A DNA stretch of 64,000 bases, taken from Rhyzopertha dominica. Taxonomy: Eukaryota > Arthropoda > Insecta > Coleoptera > Bostrichidae. Position 1 is the first letter of the stretch; the number at the start of each line of letters is the position of its first letter. This document shows positions 26,101 to 33,056 of the stretch, one piece after another. A program made the translations under genes and the position numbers. Under the pieces are notes generated by a model. It saw only the letters and a program-made list of their open reading frames with translations. It was not told the DNA's origin and did no database searches. The stretch covers positions 22,774,392 through 22,838,391 of the forward strand of contig QCXZ01000003.1 in assembly GCA_025024175.1 (NCBI GenBank), in the 5' to 3' direction.

Positions 26101-27730
26101 ATTGAACGAAAAATACCGGTTGGTTACAAAATCGGAAAAATGTACTGGTACATGTTAGGTTTGATCTCTGGATTTATATTCATTTAACTACTCTGATGCT
26201 TTTGACAGTTTCCATTACTTATATATTTATAAATATGGAATACATATAGAATCTAGAAAGTAGGCGTCACCTTGTCCAAACTACAGGTCATGGTAGAATT
26301 TAAGCACCATCTTACAGCCATAAAATGATCTTGGGTAATTAGGCGTATAATATGCAGAATTGTCATTTGTGCAGTAAGCTTTGCAGTTAGCTACATATAT
26401 TTGTAAGTTTGCACGATGGTTTATAACAAATAACATTTTATTTCTTTAAATTGTTGGTTAGGTTAGAGTCTAATAATTTTAACCTATCTGGGGTGCAAAC
26501 ATATCAAGCGAAATTGTACTTTAATGCATTAGTTATAGGCTTAATAGTTTGATTTTTTTCTCTAAAATGGCAGTATTGTAATATATTTAGAGACTGCATT
26601 CTATTTGCATAGAGAGGGTGAGTCTTTTTAAACAGGGAAAGTCTTGCAGTTTTGTGAGCCTAATTTAGTGCACCTTTTGGATTTAAAAAATAGTTCTTGA
26701 CATATTTTGAAAAAAAAATAAATTTTGGTGATAATTTCTTATTCCTTTAACTATTTTGAATTTTACATAAAAAGTGTAAATACGAATTTGTAGAAAATGA
26801 TGGCGACATAAGGTAATATTCCAAAGTTTCCAAGTAAACTGTCATTTTCGAGATATTACATAAACTTACCTTTTTTAATACACCAACATGGTTGGTTATA
26901 GCATCAAAAAATCAGTTATATTTTAAGTTTCTTAGCAGTGTAAAATTTAAAATGATATTTAAAAAAATGAAAGTTCTGACCGTTATTCTGCTTTATTCTG
27001 ATTTTAATCTAGTTAGCAGTGGAAAAATAGCAGCTCACTTGCAAAATTGAATAACATTACCTGATTGGGGACATCATTTTTTTTACAGCTTTTGTACTTA
27101 CACTTTTTATATAAAATTAATAATAGCGACGTTGAAAATTCATTATAATGATACCAAAACTGTGTTAAATTCTACGATTTATGCAAGATAGAGGAAGGTA
27201 GAGTATTTTATGTTTTAAGTTATATTTCCTTCATATATTGAGTGCCTACACATTGGGTATTGTTTTAATTTTTTACTTTTTGTACTATATTTTGTTGCAA
27301 ATCATTCTCTAAATAAAAGAAGTTGCATAGTTACTTGGAAAATCAAGGATGTTAATTGTGTTCTATATGCCTACAACATATTGTCCATGTTTGAATGTGT
27401 ACCATTCGGTATAAAATATGTTAGTCCAATGACAATGTATACATCACATATAGCATTTATTTTTTATACTTAAAAGTTAAGAAACTTATGCAGATAGATT
27501 CAGAAATAAATTTCATTTCAACAGAAAGTGTAAGACGTGCTGTTACTGCCTCTGGGTTGGCATCAGTGGCACCTCTTGAAACTGTAGCACAGGCAACGGG
27601 AGGAGATGTAAATGTGCAAGCTGCATACAGGGACTTGCTCAGATCAAGTGTACAAACTGTTATTCAAGATAATGAAGATTTTACGCCAGATCGTTTTCCA
27701 AATGCTTCAAACTACTTTAACAGACAGTGA
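2078..27730 (+). CDS. Bag6: BAG6 / Scythe large proline-rich ubiquitin-like chaperone, 16 coding exons
   Basis: BAG6 is the scaffold of the cytosolic BAG6-UBL4A-TRC35 complex. It holds tail-anchored and mislocalised membrane proteins and routes them to membrane insertion or to the proteasome, and it also shuttles to the nucleus. Joining exons 2078-2140, 2196-2313, 4648-4876, 8209-8415, 9075-9272, 13455-13581, 13640-13831, 14461-14968, 16500-17116, 17266-17402, 20457-20625, 20681-20905, 23332-23532, 24706-24840, 25477-25633 and 27525-27730 gives 3489 nt, one open frame of 1162 residues, close to the roughly 1130 residues of the human protein. Seen in order: an N-terminal ubiquitin-like domain (about 1-75, ending [12 protein letters not shown]), acidic and Pro/Ser/Thr-rich linkers, the conserved BAG6 domain (about 272-380), a second conserved block with [12 protein letters not shown], and a C-terminal region with DWVPII, a basic nuclear-localisation motif MPSKRRK (about 1072-1078) and the BAG-like end RFPNAS. 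The start is the first ATG after an acceptor and opens the ubiquitin-like fold. Exon borders come from frame, splice signals and family knowledge, not transcripts. Confidence 0.95.
2196..2313 (+). CDS. Bag6: BAG6 coding exon 2 (ubiquitin-like domain)
   Basis: This exon encodes [20 protein letters not shown] and on to KLSDY. One N at 2289 leaves one residue undetermined. The only junction that keeps the frame and rebuilds the family pattern KLSDY-DVNGK ends the exon at 2313, which makes the donor GCGAGT, a GC donor rather than GT. Confidence 0.85.
2314..4647 (+). other. Bag6: BAG6 intron 2, apparent GC-AG intron, nothing else recognised
   Basis: The intron spans 2.3 kb between GCGAGT and TTAATTAG. 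I saw no transposon termini or coding remnants in it. Confidence 0.6.
4648..4876 (+). CDS. Bag6: BAG6 coding exon 3 (end of ubiquitin-like domain, proline-rich start)
   Basis: The exon reads [19 protein letters not shown] and continues through a Pro/Gln/Arg stretch to [11 protein letters not shown]. The VHLVERAPP string is a hallmark of the end of the BAG6 ubiquitin-like domain. The donor is GTATGC. Confidence 0.93.
4911..5807 (-). mobile_element. Internally deleted mariner-type element in BAG6 intron 3
   Basis: Terminal inverted repeats of about 26 bp bound the element: the left end begins CGAGGGACGTCTGTAAATTA and the right end, reversed, begins CGAGGGGGGTCCGTAAATTA. TA follows the right end (5808-5809). 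The left TA is not intact. On the - strand, 5646-5236 encodes a helix-turn-helix-like start ([20 protein letters not shown] region) fused to the second catalytic stretch [12 protein letters not shown]. Broken frames then continue with [10 protein letters not shown] and [13 protein letters not shown] pieces down to about 4985. Stops and the missing first catalytic block show it is dead. The family is Tc1/mariner (DD34D type), by motif memory. Confidence 0.85.
6021..6704. mobile_element. Possible TIR element bounded by AATTGGGTATTT repeats
   Basis: AATTGGGTATTTTAG at 6021 is matched in inverted orientation by the sequence ending at 6704 (reversed AATTGGGTATTTCAG). The interior has no stop-free transposase, only short open stretches (6154-6375 and 6386-6595) without recognisable motifs. 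The target duplication is unclear because the termini themselves start with AATT. Confidence 0.4.
7360..7535 (-). pseudogene. 3' fragment of a DDE transposase
   Basis: Reading the - strand from 7535 gives [20 protein letters not shown] and then [14 protein letters not shown], ending in a stop near 7360. The [18 protein letters not shown] pattern is typical of the last catalytic Asp region of mariner-like transposases common in insects. Only the C-terminal part is present, with no flanking TIRs recognised. It lies in BAG6 intron 3. Confidence 0.8.
7540..7905 (-). repeat. Two related AT-rich blocks next to the transposase fragment
   Basis: The block around 7551-7590 (GGTTGTCATTAAAAAA...) resembles the block around 7773-7815 (GGTTGTCGTTTAAAAAA...). 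They look like diverged copies of one non-coding transposon segment. The 75-codon open frame on the - strand at 7902-7675 has no recognised motif. Confidence 0.3.
8209..8415 (+). CDS. Bag6: BAG6 coding exon 4
   Basis: It encodes [20 protein letters not shown] and then an acidic stretch [18 protein letters not shown]. The acceptor is TTCCAG and the donor GTAAGT, in phase 2. Confidence 0.9.
8706..8805 (+). repeat. Dispersed repeat, copy A (BAG6 intron 4)
   Basis: Beginning ACTAAAATGAAAATTC, this segment is matched in the same orientation at 12181-12268. Both contain TAGATTATACCAA, TTATGTGGT and TTAAGGATAA in the same order. Confidence 0.6.
9075..9272 (+). CDS. Bag6: BAG6 coding exon 5 (Ser/Thr/Pro-rich linker)
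   Basis: It encodes [20 protein letters not shown] and a Ser/Pro/Gln-rich stretch ending SNSNLSE. The acceptor is TTTGCAG and the donor GTAAGT. The low-complexity composition fits the disordered linker of BAG6. Confidence 0.88.
9475..10689 (-). mobile_element. Full-length but dead mariner, SETMAR/Hsmar1-like family
   Basis: Both ends carry TTAGGTTGATGCAAAA in inverted orientation and are flanked by TA (9473-9474 and 10690-10691). At 1215 bp it has a normal mariner length. The transposase runs on the - strand: 10493-10245 encodes the DNA-binding part ([20 protein letters not shown]...), 10087 onwards encodes [13 protein letters not shown] with the first catalytic Asp, and after a frame shift near 9820 the other frame gives [20 protein letters not shown]. 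Stops and the shifted middle make it inactive. It sits in BAG6 intron 5, antisense to the gene. Confidence 0.96.
9500..10493 (-). pseudogene. Mariner transposase relic
   Basis: The N-terminal helix-turn-helix block is intact in one frame (10493-10245). The catalytic core resumes at 10087 and switches frame near 9820. The second catalytic Asp stretch (usually HDNARPH) is damaged and reads [12 protein letters not shown] in one frame. The last block, [15 protein letters not shown], ends at about 9624. Confidence 0.93.
10690..13136. other. Remainder of BAG6 intron 5
   Basis: Apart from the dispersed repeat copy at 12181-12268, I see no gene or element. The short open frames at 11968 and 12250-12462 lack motifs. 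Confidence 0.5.
12181..12268 (+). repeat. Dispersed repeat, copy B (BAG6 intron 5)
   Basis: This is the direct-orientation relative of 8706-8805, sharing ACTAAAATGAAAATTCC, TAGATTATACCAACTTATGT and AAGGTTAAGGATAA. Confidence 0.6.
13137..13313. mobile_element. 177-bp mariner-type MITE
   Basis: It starts CAGGGTGTCTAAC, ends GGACACCCTG and is flanked by TA on both sides. It has no coding capacity. The CAGGGTGTC terminus is a common Tc1/mariner type. Confidence 0.7.
13455..13581 (+). CDS. Bag6: BAG6 coding exon 6 (BAG6 domain, first half)
   Basis: It encodes [20 protein letters not shown] and then [17 protein letters not shown], the conserved helical BAG6 domain. The donor GTATGT lies after VVADE, in phase 0. 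Confidence 0.93.
13640..13831 (+). CDS. Bag6: BAG6 coding exon 7 (BAG6 domain, second half)
   Basis: It encodes [29 protein letters not shown] and a proline-containing end with [12 protein letters not shown]. The preceding intron is only 58 nt. The acceptor is a tandem CAGCAG, so the exon may start at 13640 or 13643, adding or omitting one Gln. Confidence 0.92.
14461..14968 (+). CDS. Bag6: BAG6 coding exon 8 (Thr/Ser/Asn-rich)
   Basis: It encodes [15 protein letters not shown], a Thr/Ser-rich stretch, [20 protein letters not shown] and an Asn/Gln-rich segment ending [10 protein letters not shown]. The exon ends in phase 1 at GTGAGT. Confidence 0.9.
14969..16499 (+). other. BAG6 intron 8, nothing recognised
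   Basis: This is AT-rich intronic sequence without inverted-repeat termini or coding remnants that I can identify. Confidence 0.5.
16500..17116 (+). CDS. Bag6: BAG6 coding exon 9 (second conserved block)
   Basis: It encodes [20 protein letters not shown], a low-complexity Ser/Thr/Gln stretch, then the family hallmark [13 protein letters not shown] followed by basic residues, and FLPHLQNM. The donor is GTATGT, in phase 0. Confidence 0.94.
17266..17402 (+). CDS. Bag6: BAG6 coding exon 10
   Basis: It encodes [20 protein letters not shown] and [24 protein letters not shown] sequence, matching the helical central region of BAG6. The acceptor is ATTTAG and the donor GTGAGT. Confidence 0.92.
17578..18978. 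mobile_element. TA-flanked 1.4-kb element, unknown cargo
   Basis: It begins CAGGGTGAGCACATAAGG and its reversed end reads CAGAGTGATCAGTTAGG, with TA on both sides. The interior contains no recognisable transposase. A 62-codon open frame on the - strand (18864-18676) has no family I know. The termini resemble Tc1/mariner ends but are imperfect. Confidence 0.45.
18979..20456. other. Rest of BAG6 intron 10
   Basis: I see no element termini or coding remnant. The 83-codon open frame at 19559-19810 shows no motif and is probably chance. Confidence 0.45.
20457..20625 (+). CDS. Bag6: BAG6 coding exon 11
   Basis: The exon follows the acceptor TTTTAG and encodes [20 protein letters not shown] and [12 protein letters not shown] through FLENL. 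It ends at a weak GTTAGA donor. The next intron is 55 nt. Confidence 0.88.
20681..20905 (+). CDS. Bag6: BAG6 coding exon 12
   Basis: It encodes [20 protein letters not shown] and LPNIINL through [11 protein letters not shown], a helical region. The acceptor is AAACAG and the donor GTAAGT, in phase 0. Confidence 0.92.
20906..23331 (+). other. BAG6 intron 12, nothing recognised
   Basis: This 2.4-kb AT-rich intron shows no inverted-repeat termini or coding remnant to my reading. Confidence 0.5.
23332..23532 (+). CDS. Bag6: BAG6 coding exon 13
   Basis: It encodes [20 protein letters not shown] and [18 protein letters not shown] through TGSSDE. The donor is GTATGT, in phase 0. Confidence 0.92.
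23630..24659 (+). mobile_element. Degenerate mariner filling BAG6 intron 13
   Basis: The left end reads GAGGTGTGGCTTGGGAATAA and the reversed right end GAAGTGTGGCTAGGAAATAA, with TA at 23628-23629 and 24660-24661. At 1030 bp it is near full length. Broken frames on the + strand give [10 protein letters not shown] and FEWYNKL (DNA-binding domain) and, from about 24340, [12 protein letters not shown] followed by [14 protein letters not shown], the usual end of a mariner transposase. Many stops make it inactive. Confidence 0.88.
24706..24840 (+). CDS. Bag6: BAG6 coding exon 14
   Basis: It encodes [20 protein letters not shown] and [14 protein letters not shown]. The acceptor TTTCAG lies only 46 nt downstream of a mariner element. 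The donor is GTAAGT. Confidence 0.9.
25477..25633 (+). CDS. Bag6: BAG6 coding exon 15 (DWVPII block and nuclear-localisation motif)
   Basis: It encodes [33 protein letters not shown] and QVIS. The [15 protein letters not shown] and basic KRRK strings are highly conserved in BAG6. The exon ends in phase 1. Confidence 0.95.
25634..26719 (+). other. BAG6 intron 15, left part, nothing recognised
   Basis: AT-rich sequence containing two close AAAATACCGGT strings (about 26072 and 26110). No coding remnant is seen. Confidence 0.4.
26720..27167. repeat. Fold-back repeat in BAG6 intron 15
   Basis: The block ACATAAAAAGTGTAAATACG near 26763 and its neighbours (AAATGATG, GGTAATATTC) recur in inverted order near 27045-27120 (reversed TATATAAAAAGTGTAAGTAC, AATGATG, GGTAATGTTATTC). 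The outer arms extend to TTTTGGT motifs at both ends. It looks like a non-coding hairpin-type MITE of about 450 bp. Confidence 0.55.
27525..27730 (+). CDS. Bag6: BAG6 coding exon 16 (C-terminal BAG-like region, stop)
   Basis: The acceptor is AACAG ending at 27524. An alternative GCAG at 27493 would break the frame and was not used. The exon reads [32 protein letters not shown] and [16 protein letters not shown], then TGA at 27728-27730. This matches the C-terminal BAG-like end of BAG6. Confidence 0.94.
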
Positions 27731-28561
27731 TATACTGCATTTAATGGATCATATAATTAACTTATTCATTTATCTGAATTACTAAAATGTTTTTGGGATG
27801 TTAGACTGTATAATTACAGAATAATATAATTACATGCAAATTTTGAAGTATGAATCTCACAGTTGAGAGCACTCCCTTTTAGAGGTTTATACATATTTTA
27901 AAAATTATTTAACAAACACTATATTGCTTAAAGTACTATACCTTGAAAATGATCATTACTGTACATCTGTTCAAGTGCAGTTGTCTTGCAAACAGGTATT
28001 TAAAATAGTTGCATTTCAAATCAACAGTCAGAATTTAATGGACTAAAAATGCACTTGTAGTTTGTACGTCAGTAGTAAAAAAATCAGTTAGATAGATATT
28101 TTTGTACTCAGACGCGAATTATTCTAAATGACATAAATATTTAAATTTGATTCGGACATTATTACATTTACTTGTGTCTGATATCTTGTAGATTCCAAAT
28201 TCCTAAACTTGCGTGTTAAGCCATACATACACTTATATAGGTAGAATTTTTATAATGTGTCTCTAGAACATATTAATGGATATGTAAAAAGCCATTAAAG
28301 GATATTTCACAGCTTTAAGTGATTTATTGGTAAACTGTATATATTCCTTACTGTAATGTATTGTTATGCTTATTAGTTTAATGCTTACTTTAATCATTCA
28401 ATAATTAATGCTTGCATTGATCAGTTTTTAAAATATATTGCTGTGAAATTATTTTTTTTTGTACCCAATGTCTATCTGTGTGTCATTATCCTTCAGTGCA
28501 TTAATTATAATATTAAAGATTATGTATCAAGTTGTAAAAAGATAGTTAAATTATAAATAAA
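27731..28561 (+). other. Bag6: BAG6 3' untranslated region
   Basis: AT-rich sequence from the stop codon to an AATAAA at 28556-28561. The exact cleavage site is not known, and other weak signals exist in the region. Confidence 0.6.
28556..28561 (+). terminator. Candidate BAG6 polyadenylation signal
   Basis: A canonical AATAAA about 0.83 kb downstream of the BAG6 stop codon. Confidence 0.55.
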
Positions 28562-29039
28562 CGATATGAAAGCACAAAAGGATGTTTCTTCATCAAGGGT
28601 GCCATCATCTTTCAAAAAGTGTTTTACTGTTATGAAATCATTAACATAGATTTGTTAACTGTATAAAGCGGTTTCAAATTTACTTTGGAGGTTGGGCCGA
28701 TTTATTTTGGTAAGTTGGACTAACACTATTTAAGGTAAGTTAACTTTAATCGTCAAAGATGTCTCCAGCACATAATTTCTCAATTTATCACAAAAGTTCT
28801 ACTGATGCAATCCAGAACATTAGTATCTCATACCGCAACGCTATGTTTATGGTTTAGATCATTCCAGCAGGGAACTGTAGTACCAACTAGGTGTAGGCTG
28901 ACAGTCACTGAAAAAAAATTAGCAATTTCATAAATGGAAAAAATAATACAATCTGTAGCTTGCAGACCATTATATATACTTTTTTTAAAAATACTGTTTG
29001 TAATCGTGGCAGTAGGGGGGTGATGTTTCTATTGCATAT

Positions 29040-31096
29040 AGAGGGTGATTCAGGAGGAAGTGACGATATTTTTTGAGAAATGGTAATATTCACAATTCTG
29101 AACAAAAAAACTCATATCGACATATTCCCTAAGGTGCTCCGTTTCAAAGATACAAATCTCAGAAGTTTTGTAATTAAACAACTACTTTTTCTGAATAATC
29201 TAAGTAATCTAGAAATATTTAAATTTGAAATTCTGGAAATCATCTTAACTATATAAGTGCCTGATTTCAGACACATTTTCATTTTCTTACATTCACTGAG
29301 GGGTAGAAAACTAAATGGTAGTTACCCTTTTCTTCTCAGTAAGCTTTCATTCCTTAGTGGTTTCACAGTTCTGACCTAATTTTTGAAATCTATCATTCTT
29401 CTTGCACAAATAAGTAACTCTTTTTGTATGTCGATAAAATTAAACAATATTTTATTCGAATATGCTTAAACAGAAATGGGATGTTGGAATTACATCAGCA
29501 AGACTATGACAAATGAAACAATGACATTACTACAGAATAAACAAATACCTAACCAGAATATGCATTCCTGTCAAAACCCTATACTTTTTTGTCTCCCGGC
29601 CGCCATTGTGGCAGGATTTAAAGCTGCATTTATACGATAGTAATAAAGGTTGAATTACACCTCTGTCATAGAAGTTTCTTTAGCGCATCTGTTGTGTTAT
29701 CCATAGGCACTGTTAAAATATTTACTGTTCATAATGACTGCAGTAAAATTATGTTATTACATATCAGCACACACATCTTCAAAACTTGTGGATAATGCCA
29801 AAGGAAGTACCTCGTGTGCTTGTCAATTGGCGTAAATGGATGAATAAGCAAGAATGGTACTGCACGAGGTCATAATCGGTCAATTATTTAGAAAGATTTT
29901 CTCTTCAAAATGTTAACTGCACACTCTATACCATCAACAAAGATTTTCCACATATTCAATTAGGTCATCGCCACCACATGCAGCTGCTCACTGTTTAGCT
30001 GTGTTTTAAATATGAAGTCAAATTAAGCAAAATCATCACTCGCAGCAGCAAACCTCCGAACATCCTCTGGAAAGCTAAGAAACGTAGTCTTATCCAGTAT
30101 ATCTATGTCTGCTGTTGCACTGCTTTACAGCACAAACACGTCTGCCAACACTAAGTTGCATTATTATAAATTATAACAATCTCGTAAAAGTGAAAAAAAC
30201 ATATAACGTCGAAATACGTAATTTATATAATACGTCTGTAATGATTTAACGGCGGTGAGCGGTTGACATTTGTCAGTCAGTGTCAGTATCCACAAAACAT
30301 GGCGGATTGAAATTGTGCGGACCCTTCCTCACACTCAGAGTGCNTATTCTGGTTGTTTTNTTTTTCTGTGACATTACTGTCACAATTAAGATTCCAGTTT
30401 ATAGCCAATCATGCCCAGTGGGTTTACACAAGCTGAATATGCCGATATGGTTTTTGAAAACGGAGTGCATCAGCTGCTACTAAAATATATGGAAAGCATT
30501 TTTCGGGCCGTACCATATATAAATACCATATCAGCATATTCAGCATAATTGACTGTAAACCGGAATCTGAATAAATTTTACTTAATTGTGACAGTAATAT
30601 TGTGTGTTTCATTTGTCATAGCTTTGCTGATGTGATTCGAAAATCCCATTTCTGTTTAAGCATGTTCGAATAAAATTTCGTTTATCTCGAAAACGGTTAA
30701 CCTTATCGACATACAAAAAGAGTAATTTTTTTGTGCAAGAAGAACGGTAGATTAAAAAAATTAGGTCAGAACTGTGAAACCACTAAGGGATGAAAAGTTA
30801 TTGGGAAGAAAAGGATAACTTCCTTTAAGTTTTCTACCCCTCACTGAATGTAAGAAAATGAAATTGTGTCTTAAATCAGACCCTTCTATAGCTAAGACGA
30901 TTTCCGGACTTTTAAATTTACATATTTCTAGATTACTTAGATATTTCAGAAAATGTGGTTGTTTAATTACAACTTCTAAGGGTGGTATCTCTGAAACAGA
31001 GCTCTTTAGGGTATAAGTCGACATGAGTTTTTTGTGCAGAATTGTGAATACTACCAATTCGCAAAATATTGTCACTTGCTCCTGAATCATCCCGTA
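29040..31096. mobile_element. 2-kb fold-back element made of two inverted 5' ends of a DDE transposon
   Basis: The left terminus (GGGTGATTCAGGAGGAAGTG from 29043) and the reversed right terminus (GGGATGATTCAGGAGCAAGT ending at 31093) are inverted copies. Homology continues inward for about 480 bp per arm: both arms contain GTAAGAAAATGAAA-type, CAGAACTGTGAAACCACTAA and CATCCCATTTCTG-type segments in mirror order. Near the centre both arms start the same reading frame, 30411 onward on + (MPSGFTQAEYADMVF) and about 30545 downward on - (MLNMLIWYLY frame; the parallel frame gives EYADMVFIYG). The EYADMVF...G pattern is typical of the N-terminal DUF4817-like domain of insect transposases. The left arm is interrupted by the insertion at 29532-30368. 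Confidence 0.75.
29532..30368 (-). mobile_element. Nested TIR element with THAP-like finger, 10-bp target duplication
   Basis: The element is bracketed by TGACATTACT at 29522-29531 and 30369-30378. The left end has CAGAATAAACAAATACC and then CCAGAATATGCA. The reversed right end has CAGAAAAA, an N, AAAACAACCAGAATA. The other arm of the surrounding fold-back is continuous here and shows the empty site. On the - strand from 30161 a short frame reads MQLSVGRRVCAVKQCNSRHR, and after a frame change TTFLSFPEDVRRF, which resembles the start of a THAP zinc finger (CxxxxC then FPxD). P-element-like or another THAP-bearing transposon is inferred, and most of it is degenerate. Confidence 0.55.
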
Positions 31097-31129
31097 TAAA
31101 CAATTGTTGTGGCCACATTGTACAAAAGG

Positions 31130-31750
31130 CATGGTCAGCAAAATCTGCAAAGAATAAAGTACTTGAAAGGGGTGGGAGAGCGAGTAAAAAAAGGATGTTG
31201 GTGTTTGGGTATGATATGTTCATTACATACACAAAGAATAGTTGTAGTTGCACCACACAAGGCACACAAGGGCATGGTCAGCAAAATCTAGAGTAAAGTA
31301 ATGGAAATTGCATGATAAAGTGCTCGAAAGGGGTGGGGAGGAAGTAAAAAATGGCAGTGGGTAGTTAAAGGTGATATGTCGATTATTATTTACATAGAAT
31401 GGTTGTAGTCGCACCACTATAAAGGCAGTATCAGCTAAATATGCCAAGACTAAAGTTCTCGAAAGGGGCNAGGGGGTGAGTAAAAAATGGAGGTGGCTAG
31501 AGGGGGTCAGTAAAATCCACAGTATAAAGTACTTGAAAGGAGAGGGAAGGAAATGACAAATAGCAGTGTGTGGTTGGGGATGATATGCTCATTACTCGTA
31601 CATATACAAATGATTGTGGTGCAAAAAATAAAGTACTTGAAAGGGGTGAGGGAGTAAAAAATGGGGATCGATAGTAGGGGGTGAAGGTTATGGTCACTTT
31701 ACTCAAAAGGTGAGGGGAAGGAGTGAAGGAGGGTAGCGGGTGGCAGAGGA
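31130..31750. repeat. Degenerate G-rich minisatellite
   Basis: About five diverged units of roughly 75-160 bp share AAAGTACTTGAAAGGGGTGG (near 31157, 31316, 31452, 31525 and 31630), then GAGTAAAAAATGG, GATGATATG with CATTAC, and GGCATGGTCAGCAAAATC. The + strand is strongly purine-rich. It directly abuts the fold-back element. The open frames here are repeat translations, not genes. Confidence 0.75.
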
Positions 31751-31770
31751 TGATATATATGTTCAACATA

Positions 31771-31815
31771 GATACTAGCATTGTCCGAATATTAATATTC
31801 AGACAACGATACTAG
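31771..31815. repeat. Near-perfect palindrome
   Basis: GATACTAGCATTGTCCGAATATT pairs with AATATTCAGACAACGATACTAG, with only a few mismatches and no spacer. It marks the right edge of the minisatellite. Confidence 0.7.
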
Positions 31816-32889
31816 GTATTGGGGTGGTCGCATTAGTATAAGTTGGTGGTCAGCAAATTGGATTCACCCACCTTTGCACGATTGTAAGTGTAATATTGTC
31901 CCATTAAACAAGTGTAAAAGGTCTTTTTTTGACATCATCTGATGTCATTTAACTACAACTAATTAAAAATACGTTTTTTAAAAAAATAGTTGCATATTGC
32001 GCATGCTCCTGATGAGAGGGCGGGATGTCCCCCCTTAAGCCCCAAATTACAAAAATCAAAAATAATTTAGGGACACGGGGTAAACAGTCTGTTTTTTTAT
32101 TTTATTTAACAATAATATATGTAAACACTATGACAGTTGTCAACAGTTTTTTTGCAAATTCTGTATATTAAGTGCAGATAGAAATGCACCTTCAAAGTTT
32201 TTTTGTAATTTGCTTTTGTTAAAAAAAATATAATTTCTGTGTGCTTTACAAGGTTTTCAGCTTTGTAAATTAAAGTAACAGTGGAAGATCATAAATTACG
32301 TGCAGCAGGTAAACATTGCAATCGTTTAAAATTTTATTTGAAATTACTAAATTTAAAACTTGGGAATATATTGTGCTGTAATATAATGCACCTACCTCTC
32401 ACAGCATTTAAAGGCAATAACAGAGCTTTGTTATCACACTCTTACTTAAAATTTGCTGACAAAGAGGANCAAGTTCTTTGCATCAACTGTTTATATGTTT
32501 TGGCATTTTAGCAATGCCTTTAATTATTACTAAAGATGTGAATTTATGTGTCAAAGCAGCAGTATGTCAACGTCACAATATGTTGGCCAAAAACACAAAT
32601 ATATCTTGCAAATTGGAATAAAACANAAGATGAAGCTATATTTAAGATTGGCTATACTTTGATGTCACGGATGATGTGTCCATGGTTTTAAATTAAACGT
32701 CNGCTGTAATGTGTAATTCGTAACCTTAAATAAAATTGGCTATAAATAAGAAACCACATAGCTGTAATACCATTTTATTGTAATCACATATGTGACTATT
32801 GTTTATATAAATATTAACTATAGTAACTAAAATATTGCTCATATATCCAACAAAATATTTACATCAATTAATTCTAATTCTATATAGTC
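31816..32889. other. Intergenic sequence between the convergent genes
   Basis: AT-rich with several N calls. The 76-codon open frame at 32281-32511 shows no motif. No element is recognised. Confidence 0.4.
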
Positions 32890-32895
32890 TTTATT
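32890..32895 (-). terminator. Candidate polyadenylation signal of the LRR gene
   Basis: AATAAA read on the - strand, about 165 bases beyond the stop codon. A second one (33052-33057) overlaps the stop and is too close to serve. Confidence 0.45.
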
Positions 32896-33056
32896 TCACT
32901 GTTTTACAAACCTTAACGATTGCAACCACATTTGTATAGTCATATGATATAAAGCAGTACGACATTGTTATAGTTTTTTCCGTAAAATTCACATATTCTT
33001 GTAAAACAGAATGACTAGTAACTATTATTCTAATAAATAAACAACAGATATTTTAT

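Noticed and set aside
27493..27494. GCAG at 27493 as the acceptor of BAG6 exon 16
   Set aside because: With the one-base carry-over from exon 15 it gives a wrong frame; the acceptor at 27524 restores the conserved ESVRRAV continuation.
30963..31781. Several open frames on both strands
   Set aside because: They are translations of the fold-back arm and the purine-rich minisatellite, whose composition avoids stops on the complementary strand.
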